Shown here one piece after another: positions 1 to 9,129 of a stretch of 64,000 bases of DNA (the first letter of the stretch is position 1; each line of letters begins with the position of its first letter). Under the pieces are notes generated by a model. It saw nothing but the letters and a program-made list of their open reading frames with translations, was not told where the DNA came from and ran no database searches. The stretch is taken from the NCBI RefSeq assembly GCF_003025595.1, contig NZ_PYMI01000001.1:682001-746000 (forward strand), given 5' to 3'. Position numbers and translations under genes: made by a program. This DNA is from Photobacterium ganghwense (GTDB taxonomy: Bacteria; Pseudomonadota; Gammaproteobacteria; Enterobacterales; Vibrionaceae).

Positions 1-548
1 TACTGATCGCTGTCCTCCTCTCTGCTCAGGCTACCGATGTCAGTGTTAACAAGGCGACAGACAAACTTTACAAAGTAGCCAATACACCACAAACCATGCT
101 GGATCTGGGTGTCGATGGGGTGAAAGAGCACATCAAAACTATCGGTTTGTTCAATTCCAAGGCCGAAAACGTCATCAAGACCTGTAAAATTCTGGTTGAA
201 CAGCATGGCGGTGAAGTACCGGAAGATCGTGAGGCGCTGGAAGCATTACCCGGTGTCGGGCGTAAAACGGCGAATGTGGTCCTGAATACAGCCTTCGGCT
301 GGCCGACCATCGCGGTCGATACGCATATTTTCCGGGTATCCAATCGCACCAAGTTTGCAATGGGTAAGAATGTCGATCAGGTCGAGCAGAAGCTACTGAA
401 AGTGGTACCGAAGGAATTTAAAGTGGATGTTCACCACTGGCTGATCCTACACGGACGCTATACCTGTGTCGCGCGAAAACCACGTTGCGGCAGCTGTATT
501 ATTGAAGACCTCTGCGAGTACAAAGACAAGGTCTACCCGGAAGAATAA
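1..548 (+). CDS. nth: Endonuclease III (5' end missing)
   Basis: DNA glycosylase/AP lyase that removes oxidised pyrimidines in base excision repair. The frame is open from the left edge, where LIAVLLSAQATDVSVNKAT is readable, so roughly the first 25-30 residues lie outside the window. Seen: helix-hairpin-helix with the catalytic Lys in LPGVGRKTANVV, the catalytic Asp in VDTHIFRV, and the C-terminal 4Fe-4S cysteines with spacing C-x6-C-x2-C-x5-C (CVARKPRC, then CGSC, then CIIEDLC). The gene ends 30 bp before a clear terminator, so it is probably the last gene of its operon; in many gammaproteobacteria nth closes the rsx/rnf operon, which cannot be checked here. Confidence 0.97.
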   Translation, partial: LIAVLLSAQATDVSVNKATDKLYKVANTPQTMLDLGVDGVKEHIKTIGLFNSKAENVIKTCKILVEQHGGEVPEDREALEALPGVGRKTANVVLNTAFGWPTIAVDTHIFRVSNRTKFAMGKNVDQVEQKLLKVVPKEFKVDVHHWLILHGRYTCVARKPRCGSCIIEDLCEYKDKVYPEE

Positions 549-577
549 ACCCGTTCGGGTTTCCGGCAACAAACAGT

Positions 578-602
578 AAAAAGCCCGCATTACGGGCTTT
601 TT
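578..602 (+). terminator. Rho-independent terminator of nth
   Basis: Perfect 10-bp stem AAAAAGCCCG / CGGGCTTTTT with a 5-nt loop, 30 bp after the nth stop codon. It may also serve the convergent minus-strand gene that ends at 630. Confidence 0.85.
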
Positions 603-629
603 ACATATGGCGAGATGCGACGGAAAAGG

Positions 630-1004
630 CTATTCGTCTTCCGCGTTATCTCCCGCGTTTTCTTCGGAATCCACCTTGCCGAAATATTCCGTCACGACCG
701 CACGATACATATTGTCGTCCGATGTCGGATCGTTAAATTCGATCGAATAGTACGGCATGATGCTTTCTTTAAGCTTTTCGGCGATTTGCATTTCCAGGTT
801 CTCGACACTGACCGTACTGGTCAGTTCATAAGTCTCTGCCCTGTTCAGCCCCATTTCTTCTGCCTGCTCTTCAGTGATTTGCTGAGCGCTCACTTCGCCC
901 GCCAGCTCTTTATCCACCTTGGTCGTGTCGCTGCCTAACACCACATCGTCCGCAGCCAGCACAGTGCCGGTACAAAACATTAAGAGCCATAACAGATTTT
1001 TCAT
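630..1004 (-). CDS. Small exported protein of unknown function
   Basis: Protein of 124 residues when started at the ATG at 1004 (MKNLLWLLMFCTG); an upstream GTG at 1010 is possible but less likely. The first ~18 residues form a signal peptide ending in VLA-AD, so the product should be periplasmic. The mature part is very acidic, with a Glu-rich stretch around SAQQITEEQAEEMG and a Glu/Asp/Asn-rich tail. I do not recognise the family. It lies convergent to nth and upstream of motY in the same orientation but with its own start region, so co-transcription with motY is uncertain. Confidence 0.7.
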   Translation of the reverse strand: MKNLLWLLMFCTGTVLAADDVVLGSDTTKVDKELAGEVSAQQITEEQAEEMGLNRAETYELTSTVSVENLEMQIAEKLKESIMPYYSIEFNDPTSDDNMYRAVVTEYFGKVDSEENAGDNAEDE

Positions 1005-1121
1005 AGCCACTACCTATCTTACTATTGTTGTTCTTAGTAAATTTAGTCAGTTCAGCTATAAGGTCCGCATTATTTATAAGACAGCGAAAATTCCGGTTCA
1101 GGCAGTACCAAATGCGCCCAG

Positions 1122-2024
1122 TTAAATAATTGAACGACCTAAGGAAATCACTACCCTGCGGTTTTTCCCTCGACCAATCGGGTTACTGCTGTCAGCAATC
1201 GGGCGGCGCTTACCGTACGCCTGTACCTGAATACGGTCTTTCGGCATCCCTATGGTCACAAAGTAGTCTTCCAGTTTCTTGGCTCGTCGTTCTGACAGTT
1301 GCTGATTTTCATCCTTGCTGCCTTCTGCATCGGTATAGGCTGCCACCAGCACCAAATCCACATCATCACTGTAGCGGATAAAGTCAGCAATCTGGGCCAG
1401 GCGCTGCTGAGACATTTTGTTCAGCTCATCGCTGTTATGACCATAATGCAATACGGTAAAGGCGATATCATCGAAACTGTACGGTAAGAGGTTGTCGATA
1501 CACTGGCTGAACTGGTTGTATGAGTTCTGAAATGACACCGCAGACAACGACACTTCCACCAGCTTATTGCGGTGCTGCCAGTCGGCATAACTGAAGGTTG
1601 GATACCGGCCACTTTCCAACTCAGAAAGCATTGTCCAGGCCGTCTGCCCTCCGACATACCCATCGAACTGTTTATAAAATTTCAGACGGGTTATACGTTC
1701 GGCCTTGTCACCAGGCATCCAGCGTGGCGGCATCGACACCAGGCTGACATTGCTGCTCTGCCCCATCGGGCGGCGCATTTTCAGTTCAAAATCCAGATTC
1801 AGCTTTTTACCGGCACGGGAAACAAATTGTGCTTCACCAAAGTTCGGCACCGTGTGCAGCATTCGACATTCAAGTGGGGTATCCACAGCGACCTTCCAGC
1901 TCGACAGCGCTGGTTTAGCGACATACAGCTGTCTTGCTGAGACAGACGTATTCACCGCCATAGCCATGCAAAGCGCCAGACCGCTATATGTGAGAAGAGA
2001 TTTCATCATTGCTACCGCACTCAT
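1122..2024 (-). CDS. motY: Sodium-type polar flagellar motor protein MotY
   Basis: MotY builds the periplasmic T ring that anchors the PomA/PomB sodium-driven stator around the polar flagellar basal body. The 300-residue product has a signal peptide ending near SVSA-RQ, an N-terminal MotY-specific domain ([41 protein letters not shown]), and from about residue 185 an OmpA-like peptidoglycan-binding domain with [23 protein letters not shown] and [12 protein letters not shown]. Length fits the Vibrio protein. The start is uncertain: ATG at 2024 ([11 protein letters not shown]) or the double ATG at 2009/2006; the latter gives a more usual signal peptide. It is divergent from rnt, the arrangement known in vibrios, and shows that the host swims with a sodium-driven polar flagellum. 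Confidence 0.95.
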   Translation of the reverse strand: MSAVAMMKSLLTYSGLALCMAMAVNTSVSARQLYVAKPALSSWKVAVDTPLECRMLHTVPNFGEAQFVSRAGKKLNLDFELKMRRPMGQSSNVSLVSMPPRWMPGDKAERITRLKFYKQFDGYVGGQTAWTMLSELESGRYPTFSYADWQHRNKLVEVSLSAVSFQNSYNQFSQCIDNLLPYSFDDIAFTVLHYGHNSDELNKMSQQRLAQIADFIRYSDDVDLVLVAAYTDAEGSKDENQQLSERRAKKLEDYFVTIGMPKDRIQVQAYGKRRPIADSSNPIGRGKNRRVVISLGRSII

Positions 2025-2283
2025 TCACCGTACTTTTTCGTTAACGTGACATCGTTTGAACCGATTCCCGGCCAGAAGAGCAATCATACCGCGGTATTGA
2101 CCGGTTCAACACCAGGACTTTCTCAATGCCCCGTTCTATTACCTAACGTATCGGGCTGTTCGTCAAAAACTTTAGCGTTTCCCTCCCTGGGTGTCCTTGG
2201 CCAGCCTGAACAACCAGTTTAAGGTTTAGGTCTGGAAATGAATCTGACATAATGGCCGACTCATTTTTATTCAGCACCGTGTT

Positions 2284-2952
2284 ATGAGCCAAGATAACGA
2301 ACTAAATACTCTCAAAAGTCGCTTTCGCGGCTACTTTCCTGTCGTCGTTGATGTTGAAACGGCAGGCTTCAATGCGAAAACCGATGCACTGCTGGAAATT
2401 TGTGCAGTCACCCTGCAAATGGATAAAGACGGCTGGCTGAAACCTGCCACCACCCTGCATTTCCACATCGAGCCTTTTGAGGGCGCGGTGATTCATCAGG
2501 AAGCATTGGATTTTAACGGTATTCGCGACCCGTTCAGCCCGCTGCGGGGTGCCGTGTCGGAAAACGCCGCGCTGAAAGAAATCTACAAGCAAATCCGTAA
2601 AGAGCTCAAGAACGCTGGCTGCTCTCGTGCCATCATGGTGGCGCACAACGCCACCTTTGATCACAGTTTCGTGATGGAGGCTTCTGAGCGCGCTAACCTG
2701 AAGCGCAATCCATTCCACCCGTTTGTGACTTTCGACACTGCGGCACTGAGTGGGCTGGCCTTCGGACAAACAGTTCTGGCCAAAGCCTGTACTGCGGCAG
2801 GGATCCCATTTGACAATAAAGAAGCCCATTCCGCTCTGTATGACACAGAGCGAACCGCGGAATTATTTTGTGAGATTGTTAACAAATGGAAAAAATTAGG
2901 GGGCTGGCCGGTTTTCGAAAATCAAACAGCTGACCTAGAAGAAGAAGCATAA
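2284..2952 (+). CDS. rnt: Ribonuclease T
   Basis: DEDDh 3'-5' exoribonuclease that trims tRNA and other stable RNA ends and takes part in tRNA end turnover. Seen in the 222-residue product: ExoI motif VVDVETAGF with Asp and Glu, ExoII in [11 protein letters not shown], and ExoIII with the His-Asp pair in [15 protein letters not shown]. Length is that of the family (E. coli 215). It is divergent from motY and followed by a terminator, so it is probably monocistronic. Confidence 0.96.
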   Translation: MSQDNELNTLKSRFRGYFPVVVDVETAGFNAKTDALLEICAVTLQMDKDGWLKPATTLHFHIEPFEGAVIHQEALDFNGIRDPFSPLRGAVSENAALKEIYKQIRKELKNAGCSRAIMVAHNATFDHSFVMEASERANLKRNPFHPFVTFDTAALSGLAFGQTVLAKACTAAGIPFDNKEAHSALYDTERTAELFCEIVNKWKKLGGWPVFENQTADLEEEA

Positions 2953-3369
2953 TTCAAACGAAGTCAACTCATCAGACCTCAGACCAAGCCCTGTAAATCA
3001 GGGCTTTGTCACAAACCTGCAAATCAATCCCCTCAATTTAATTGTGCGTTTTAAACGCAAAGCAATTAAACAATGCTCAATTAGACAGTTATATGAAAAA
3101 CATAACGTTACATTAGGTTAACATTTCTAAGTTTGCCCGATATACTGATTTTCACTGTTTTGTCATGTTTAAAGTGATTTCCGTACAATAAAAATGTGCT
3201 GGTCGACAGCCGTGCTTCATCCCCCCGCTTGAGCAGGGCGAATAACGTTAAATACAGGGTTACCCCCAAGGCACCTGGCGGAATCACTCAAGACATTACA
3301 GCCATATATTGTTTTTCATTCATGGATTGAAGAACTAGAAGCAAAGTCTACAAAGAGGCAAGAATAATA
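2953..3369. other. Intergenic region rnt-fadL (417 bp)
   Basis: Holds the rnt terminator, an AT-rich part (3040-3190) that should carry the fadL promoter, and a long presumed fadL leader. CTGGTCGAC near 3200 resembles one half of a FadR site but lacks the one-base spacer. No gene seen. Confidence 0.5.
2986..3009 (+). terminator. Terminator of rnt
   Basis: Stem AAGCCCTG / CAGGGCTT with loop TAAAT, followed by TTGTC; 34 bp after the rnt stop codon. The U tract is weak. Confidence 0.65.
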
Positions 3370-4629
3370 ATGTCTAAAAGAATCTCCATCACGGCCATAG
3401 CCGTCACCGCTGCGCTATTTAGTCTGAATACCCAAGCGGCCGGTTTCCAGGTCAACGAGCACTCTGCGTCAGGGCTAGGCAGAGCATTTGCTGGTGAAGT
3501 CGCCATCGCAGATAACGCATCCGTTCTTGCGCGTAACCCGGCCGCGATGGCAAGGTTCAAGCGTATGGAATTTTCTGGTGCGATCTCGTTGATTGATCCG
3601 TCAATCGACATCAGCACCGTCGGTTCATCACCCGCGCAAACGTATGAAGATGTGGCACCATTTGCTGCAGTTCCTGCCGGTTACTTTATCCAACCTATCA
3701 ATGACAAATTTGCCTGGGGTATCGGCCTTTTCTCTAACTATGGTTTCGCCACTGATTACCCGACCGATGCCAACTTTGGCGCCCTGGCCGGTAAAACGGA
3801 ACTGCTGACAGTTAACCTGAACCCGAACATTTCATGGCGAATCAACGATCAGTTCAGTGTCGGTGCAGGTGTTTCACTGGTTTATGCAGATGCAGAGCTG
3901 AACCGCCATTTCGGCAGCCTGGGCGCGGTTTTCGGTACATCTCCGAGTCAGACGCTGATTAACCTGAACGGCGACACCTGGGAGTGGGGCTGGAATGTGG
4001 GCATGCTGTGGGAACTGAACGAAAACCACCGCTTTGGTCTGAGCTACCGTTCGCAGGTTGACCTGGATTTTGACGGCAAATTCACCGATTACCTGGGGTC
4101 AGGTGTTGCCGGCTCCACACCGGGCAATCCGAAAACCGTTGATGGCAAGCTGTCTATCCCCCTGCCGGCTATTGCTGAATTTGGCGGCTTCCACCAGCTG
4201 ACCAAACAGTGGGCGATCCACTATGGCATTCAGTGGACAGAGTGGAGCGAGTTCACCGAGCTGAAAGCCACCAGCCCGGACTGTGTCAACAACACCTGCC
4301 TATTTAAAGATGAAAGCTTTGACGACAACACCCGTTATTCCATCGGTGCGACTTACACGCTGAACCCGGAATGGACCCTGCGTGCAGGCTTCGCCTTTGA
4401 TGAACAAGCCGGTGTAGCAACACTGAGTATCCCGGATACCGATCGCTACTGGTACTCTGCGGGCTTTACCTACACCTACAACAACGACCTGTCGATGGAT
4501 GTGGGTATCACCTACCTGTACGGCAAGAGCAGTAACTTCGAAGAAGAATACGTCGATAGCCGTGAATACGAATTCCGTAGTGAAAACGACGCCTGGCTAG
4601 GCGCAGCACAGATTAACTACAAGTTCTGA
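3370..4629 (+). CDS. fadL: FadL-family outer-membrane long-chain fatty acid transporter, copy 1
   Basis: Monomeric beta-barrel that lets long-chain fatty acids and other hydrophobic molecules cross the outer membrane. The 419-residue product has a signal peptide ending in TQAA-GFQVNEHSASG; after cleavage the N-terminus forms the plug domain. The family NPA motif is present in VLARNPAAMARF, and the chain ends in Phe (QINYKF), as for outer-membrane barrels. It lies 34 bp upstream of the volA lipoprotein gene, so the two are probably one operon: VolA frees fatty acids at the cell surface and FadL imports them. A close paralogue follows at 7600-8862. Confidence 0.93.
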   Translation: MSKRISITAIAVTAALFSLNTQAAGFQVNEHSASGLGRAFAGEVAIADNASVLARNPAAMARFKRMEFSGAISLIDPSIDISTVGSSPAQTYEDVAPFAAVPAGYFIQPINDKFAWGIGLFSNYGFATDYPTDANFGALAGKTELLTVNLNPNISWRINDQFSVGAGVSLVYADAELNRHFGSLGAVFGTSPSQTLINLNGDTWEWGWNVGMLWELNENHRFGLSYRSQVDLDFDGKFTDYLGSGVAGSTPGNPKTVDGKLSIPLPAIAEFGGFHQLTKQWAIHYGIQWTEWSEFTELKATSPDCVNNTCLFKDESFDDNTRYSIGATYTLNPEWTLRAGFAFDEQAGVATLSIPDTDRYWYSAGFTYTYNNDLSMDVGITYLYGKSSNFEEEYVDSREYEFRSENDAWLGAAQINYKF

Positions 4630-4663
4630 TTCTGACCACCTGATAACGCATAAAGGACATAAC

Positions 4664-7099
4664 ATGAATAAACATCTACTTGCTCTGGTGGTTGCCTCTT
4701 CTCTGGGCCTGACGGCTTGTGGCGATGACACCAAACTCAGCGGCGATCCAACTCAGGACCCGAGTATTGGCGAGAGCTTGAAAGCAGAAACCAAAGTCAA
4801 ATTTGACATTGTTTCAGACCCGTCGAATCCCGTTATCGTCAAGCCAACGTACCTGGCGATGGACTCCGTCGATGGCACCATCAAATCTGATGGCAGCGTA
4901 GGAACTGAAACCTACTCAACTGATATCTCAAACCCGGAAGTGGCCTTCGGCAAAAATGACGGCTGGAGTACCAGCCAACCGCTGGTGATCGAGTTTACCG
5001 GCAATGCATTGGATGCCACCACTGCGGCAGCCAGCTTCTTTATGCTGGAAACCGGTAACCCGACGTCAGCCGATTACGCCAACGTTCAACCGGTCAAATT
5101 GTCAGAGGCCAATGGTGATTTTAAAGTGGTCGCGTCCGGCAATAAGCTGATCGTTACCCTGCTCAAACCATTGAAGCCATCGAGCCAATATCAGTACGCC
5201 GTGACCTCTGATCTGAAAGATGCGAAAGGTAACCCGGTTGGTATGAGCAACAGTTACTCGATTCTGAAATCGACTAACCCAACCCCAAACATTGCGCTGG
5301 AACCTGCCCAACAACTGACCCACCTGAGTGAAGCAACGTTTGCTGCCGCGGGCGTCGATAAGAGCAAGATCATCTTCTCTAACTGGTTTAGTACCGCCTC
5401 TGTAGGTAAAGTGCTGGATACGACCAAAGCCGTTCTGGCACAAACTATTGCGACAGTGCAAGCCGGTGGCCAACCAGGTGATATCTGGAAAGGGGAAGCC
5501 AACCCGAACAACGTGGATCTGACCTCGCTGTATCGTATGGATATTACCCCTGTAGATAATATTCCGACATTTTTGAACAACAACCCGGCACTGCGCGCGC
5601 TGGTTAACAACGATCAAGCAACGCTGGATCAACTGGCAGGGGCATACACAACGCTGGGCCTTCAAGTTTTCACCGGCACTATCAACCTGCCTTATTTCCT
5701 GAGCGACGAAACAGACAACCAGGAGTGGATGAAAACGCCTTGGCAGAGCGCAGTACCAAGTCTGGCGAAAATCAAGCACATCATGACCGAAGGCAGCGAT
5801 GCGGATAAAGCCGCTGTGATGACATCGTTACAAGGCATCGACATCACGAAGCTGCTGCAAGGTGACACTGTCGAGTTTATCAAACTGATCGGTGCTAAAG
5901 TCACGCTGGCTGATGGCTCTCGTCTCGACAGTGAACGTCTGGTCACACAGTACAGCCCGCTGCCGCAGATCAAATCGGTCAAACAAGTTCCGATCGTTCT
6001 GATCATGCCGGCAAATGCGGCTGATGCCGGTGCCGTTATCTATCAGCACGGTATCACTTCTGTGAAAGAAACCGCGTTTGTCTTTGCTGCCCAGCATATC
6101 GGCGCAGCATCAACCGCAGGCATGACCCCGAAAACAATCATCGCGATTGATCATCCTCTGCATGGTGAGCGAGCGTTAGCTGACGGTACCGTCACCACTC
6201 CGGCCACCGCATCGGTTTACATGAACCTGCAATACCTGAATGTGGCACGTGACAATATCCGCCAAAGCATCATTGATGATCTCGGGGTACGTACGTCTCT
6301 GACAATCATGCAAGCAGGTGGCCACCCGCTGCTTACGCAGATGAATACGCAGGATGTCAGTTTCTTTGGTCACTCACTGGGGGCGATCAGCGGCATTGGC
6401 ACTTATCGTCTGGCAAACCAGTCGCTGGGTAAACCAGAGGCCGATGCATTATTCAACTTCACTTCCGGTGCCTTTGCTAACCCAGGCGGTGGTATTCCGT
6501 CCCTGCTGCTGGAATCTGCCACTTTCGGCCCGACAATCAAGCACTCGCTGCTGATGGGAGCAAAAGTGGATGCCTATGTGGCGAACTGTGGCAGTGCAGG
6601 CGCTTTAGGCGGAGCATGCTTCAACACCTTCTACGGCAGCCTGGATACAACGACTCAGGGCACAATTGATGCGCTTTTCAGTGAGTTTGGCTACGCTGCA
6701 CAAACGGTACTGGATACAGTGGATCCATATAACCTGGCGAAAGATGTCAACGGCCCGGTGTACGTGATGCAAGCGGCCAATGACAGTGTCATTCCGAACC
6801 AAACCATGAAATTCAGCATTATGGGTGGTACAGAACCGTTAGCCAAACAGCTGAAACTGGATGATCTGAACAACTACAGCAGTGGTGAAGTCAGACACAT
6901 TGCCCGCTTTAACAGCGGCTCGCTGGCACAGCACAGCACAGTGATTGCGCCTCAGCTGGTCGATGGCGAAGGGAATCCTCTTGACCCGGGTACGGCTCAA
7001 GCCGCTACCAATGAGGCCCAACTGGAAGTTGCGACCTTTAACGCCAGCGGCGGTCAAGGTGTTTTTGTCGCGGATGGCACGCTGATTCAACCGGAATAA
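4664..7099 (+). CDS. volA: Surface lipoprotein lysophospholipase, VolA/Pla-1/cef family
   Basis: Lipid-anchored extracellular lipase; the V. cholerae member cleaves lysophosphatidylcholine and releases fatty acid for uptake. Seen: lipoprotein signal with lipobox SLGLTAC (Cys about 19), an N-terminal bacterial Ig-like lipase domain, and a C-terminal alpha/beta hydrolase half with the nucleophile elbow GHSLG (Ser571). Plausible triad partners are the Asp in MQAANDSVIPN and the His in GSLAQHSTVIAP. Length of 811 residues suits the family. It sits directly after fadL and ends in a strong terminator, giving a two-gene uptake operon. FadR control is known for the V. cholerae locus, but I found no good FadR site upstream. 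Confidence 0.92.
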   Translation: MNKHLLALVVASSLGLTACGDDTKLSGDPTQDPSIGESLKAETKVKFDIVSDPSNPVIVKPTYLAMDSVDGTIKSDGSVGTETYSTDISNPEVAFGKNDGWSTSQPLVIEFTGNALDATTAAASFFMLETGNPTSADYANVQPVKLSEANGDFKVVASGNKLIVTLLKPLKPSSQYQYAVTSDLKDAKGNPVGMSNSYSILKSTNPTPNIALEPAQQLTHLSEATFAAAGVDKSKIIFSNWFSTASVGKVLDTTKAVLAQTIATVQAGGQPGDIWKGEANPNNVDLTSLYRMDITPVDNIPTFLNNNPALRALVNNDQATLDQLAGAYTTLGLQVFTGTINLPYFLSDETDNQEWMKTPWQSAVPSLAKIKHIMTEGSDADKAAVMTSLQGIDITKLLQGDTVEFIKLIGAKVTLADGSRLDSERLVTQYSPLPQIKSVKQVPIVLIMPANAADAGAVIYQHGITSVKETAFVFAAQHIGAASTAGMTPKTIIAIDHPLHGERALADGTVTTPATASVYMNLQYLNVARDNIRQSIIDDLGVRTSLTIMQAGGHPLLTQMNTQDVSFFGHSLGAISGIGTYRLANQSLGKPEADALFNFTSGAFANPGGGIPSLLLESATFGPTIKHSLLMGAKVDAYVANCGSAGALGGACFNTFYGSLDTTTQGTIDALFSEFGYAAQTVLDTVDPYNLAKDVNGPVYVMQAANDSVIPNQTMKFSIMGGTEPLAKQLKLDDLNNYSSGEVRHIARFNSGSLAQHSTVIAPQLVDGEGNPLDPGTAQAATNEAQLEVATFNASGGQGVFVADGTLIQPE

Positions 7100-7129
7100 C
7101 ACACCGTCACACCCCGCTATTCGTAGCGT

Positions 7130-7160
7130 AAAGAGGCCAGCGTTTAAGCTGGCCTCTTTT
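7130..7160 (+). terminator. Terminator of fadL-volA
   Basis: Perfect 12-bp stem AAAGAGGCCAGC / GCTGGCCTCTTT with a 6-nt loop and following T residues, 31 bp after the volA stop codon. Confidence 0.9.
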
Positions 7161-7471
7161 ATTTTGTCCTCATGCTACGTGCCCTTTGCTCTTTGATTTT
7201 CTCTTTACGGTTTGTCATAGCCCGACATTTCGCTGCGCCATCGCAATCTATTTTGTGATCGTAATAGCAAATACGAAAACGCAGAAAAAAAGAGACACAG
7301 TGAAAATTAAACGCTCGCACTTTTAGCGCCTGATTCATTCAAACAACACCTTCACCGCGCTTCTGAAAAGAAGTCTCACAGAGCAATCAATAGAGTAAAT
7401 AATCCAAACGGTCATTTCATTTTTATTGACCACTTTGAAATTAAGACGCTGAGTTTTCGTATATTTTATAA

Positions 7472-7510
7472 AAAAACCCATTGTTAACGACATGTTAACA
7501 ATGGGTTTTT
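7472..7510. promoter_or_regulatory. Perfect 17-bp inverted repeat in the fadL2 upstream region
   Basis: Arms 7472-7488 and 7494-7510 (AAAAACCCATTGTTAAC and its exact complement) around loop GACAT. It ends in five T on either strand and so reads as a bidirectional rho-independent terminator. The volA operon already has a terminator 310 bp upstream, so this one either ends an unannotated short transcript or sits in the fadL2 leader as an attenuator or 5' stabilising hairpin. Confidence 0.6.
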
Positions 7511-7599
7511 CCGTCTTTATACTGCTTTTGACCGACTGGAGAGGTTCAACAATTTTCATTCACGGACAGAACAATCAGAATTATTAAAAGGCGAACATC

Positions 7600-8862
7600 A
7601 TGGATAGAAAAATCGCACCCACGCTCCTTCCTGCAACTTGTATCTTCCTGTCATTCAACACATTTGCTGCCGGATTTCAGGTGAATGAGCACTCCGCCTC
7701 TGGACTTGGCAGAGCATTTGCCGGCGAAGCGGCCATTGCCGACAACGCCGCGTCGCTGGCCCATAACCCGGCATCAATGACCCGATTTGACCGCATACAG
7801 ATTGCCGGCGCATTAACCTTACTGAACCCGGAAGTCGATATTGAAACACTCAATACCGAGCCACCTCAGAGATACAATGACATCGCGCCATTTGCGGCAA
7901 TACCGGCCTCTTACTTCATCCAGCCGGTCAACGACCAGTGGGCATGGGGGCTGGCGCTGTTTTCGTCCTATGGCGTCGCCACCGAATACCCGACGGAAGC
8001 CCATTTCGGGTCACTGGCCGGTAAAACGGATTTACTGACCATCAACATCAACCCAAACCTGGCATGGCGTATCAATGAACACTTGAGTGTCGGCGCAGGC
8101 GTGTCACTGGTTTACGCCGATGCGGAACTCAAAAGGCATTTTGGCGGGTTGTCGACCGCTTACGGCATATCGCCATCCCAGGATCTCGTCAAGATGACCG
8201 GCGACACCTGGGAATGGGGCTGGAATGCCGGGATACTGTGGGAGCTGAATGCCAATCATCGCTTTGGCCTTAATTATCGGTCGCAGGTGGATTTGGACTT
8301 CAGCGGTGAATTTGTTGACTCTCAGGGTGCCAGTATTCCCGGCGCCTCGTCTGATACCCCACAAAAAACAACCAGTGACTTAACCGTGGTGCTCCCTGCC
8401 ATTGCAGAATTTAGTGGCTATCATCAGTTCACCAGCCAGTGGGCGCTTCATTATAGTATTCAGTGGACCCAGTGGAGTGAGTTTAAAGAGCTCAGGGCAA
8501 CCAGTAAGGAATGCCGCAACAGCTTGTGTCTACTGAAAGAAGAAGATTTTGATGACAGTTTCCGTTATTCCATCGGTGCCACTTACTTTTTATCGCCGCA
8601 ATGGACCTTACGTGCCGGGTATTCCTACGATGAGCAAGCCGGTGCCGCAACGCTGAGCATTCCTGATGCCAGCCGTTACTGGTATGCGACAGGCGCGACT
8701 TATCGCTACACCTCTCAGTGGTCATTCGATGTCGGTATCATGTACATCCGAGGAAAAAGGGATACATTTACAGAAACGTATGTGGATGGGCAGGAATACC
8801 CGTTCCGCAGTGCGAAAAGCGACGCCTGGGCGGGCTCAGCCCAAGTTAACTATACGTTCTGA
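7600..8862 (+). CDS. FadL-family outer-membrane fatty acid transporter, copy 2
   Basis: Paralogue of the gene at 3370-4629; by eye about two thirds of positions agree, including the mature N-terminus GFQVNEHSASGLGRAFAGE, the NPA motif (LAHNPASMTRF) and the final Phe (QVNYTF). The 420-residue product has a signal peptide ending in TFAA. Role as for FadL: passage of long-chain fatty acids or similar hydrophobic compounds through the outer membrane. It has its own upstream region with a strong hairpin and its own terminator, so it is probably transcribed separately from fadL-volA and may differ in substrate or regulation. It most likely arose by local duplication around volA. Confidence 0.92.
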   Translation: MDRKIAPTLLPATCIFLSFNTFAAGFQVNEHSASGLGRAFAGEAAIADNAASLAHNPASMTRFDRIQIAGALTLLNPEVDIETLNTEPPQRYNDIAPFAAIPASYFIQPVNDQWAWGLALFSSYGVATEYPTEAHFGSLAGKTDLLTININPNLAWRINEHLSVGAGVSLVYADAELKRHFGGLSTAYGISPSQDLVKMTGDTWEWGWNAGILWELNANHRFGLNYRSQVDLDFSGEFVDSQGASIPGASSDTPQKTTSDLTVVLPAIAEFSGYHQFTSQWALHYSIQWTQWSEFKELRATSKECRNSLCLLKEEDFDDSFRYSIGATYFLSPQWTLRAGYSYDEQAGAATLSIPDASRYWYATGATYRYTSQWSFDVGIMYIRGKRDTFTETYVDGQEYPFRSAKSDAWAGSAQVNYTF

Positions 8863-8971
8863 TGACTGTATTTAACGCAATTAATCTCAATACGTTAAAG
8901 CTTACACACACCAAATGACACGGCATGGATTCACCAGCCAGAAACCATGTCGCGTCCACTGTATGAACTAA

Positions 8972-8997
8972 AAAGGCTAGCCAACCGGCTAGCCTTT
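8972..8997 (+). terminator. Terminator of fadL copy 2
   Basis: Stem AAAGGCTAGCC / GGCTAGCCTTT with loop AACC, about 110 bp after the stop codon. Confidence 0.75.
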
Positions 8998-9011
8998 GAT
9001 TATCTGTGACG

Positions 9012-9062
9012 CTATTGATTGCTTCTTACTATTGATTGTTTCTTACTTCTGGGTGTTTCTTA
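9012..9062. repeat. Three tandem 17-bp repeats
   Basis: Units 9012-9028, 9029-9045 and 9046-9062. The first two differ at one base (CTATTGATTGCTTCTTA against CTATTGATTGTTTCTTA); the third is CTTCTGGGTGTTTCTTA. They lie downstream of the peroxiredoxin gene on the minus strand, probably in its 3' untranslated region. Confidence 0.85.
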
Positions 9063-9129
9063 ATTCATTGATATCTTCTGGCTTCACAGTATTTGCGTAT
9101 CACGCCAGCGCAAGGGCCAATGAAAGTGA

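Larger units (their letters stand above)
7100..7599. other. Intergenic region volA-fadL copy 2 (500 bp)
   Basis: Holds the volA terminator (7130-7160), about 300 bp of AT-rich sequence without a convincing gene, a perfect 17-bp hairpin (7472-7510), and the promoter/leader of the second fadL gene. Confidence 0.5.

Noticed and set aside
3199-3209. CTGGTCGACAG upstream of fadL copy 1 as a FadR site
   Set aside because: The GGTC and GAC halves touch; FadR needs one base between them, and the flanks do not match.
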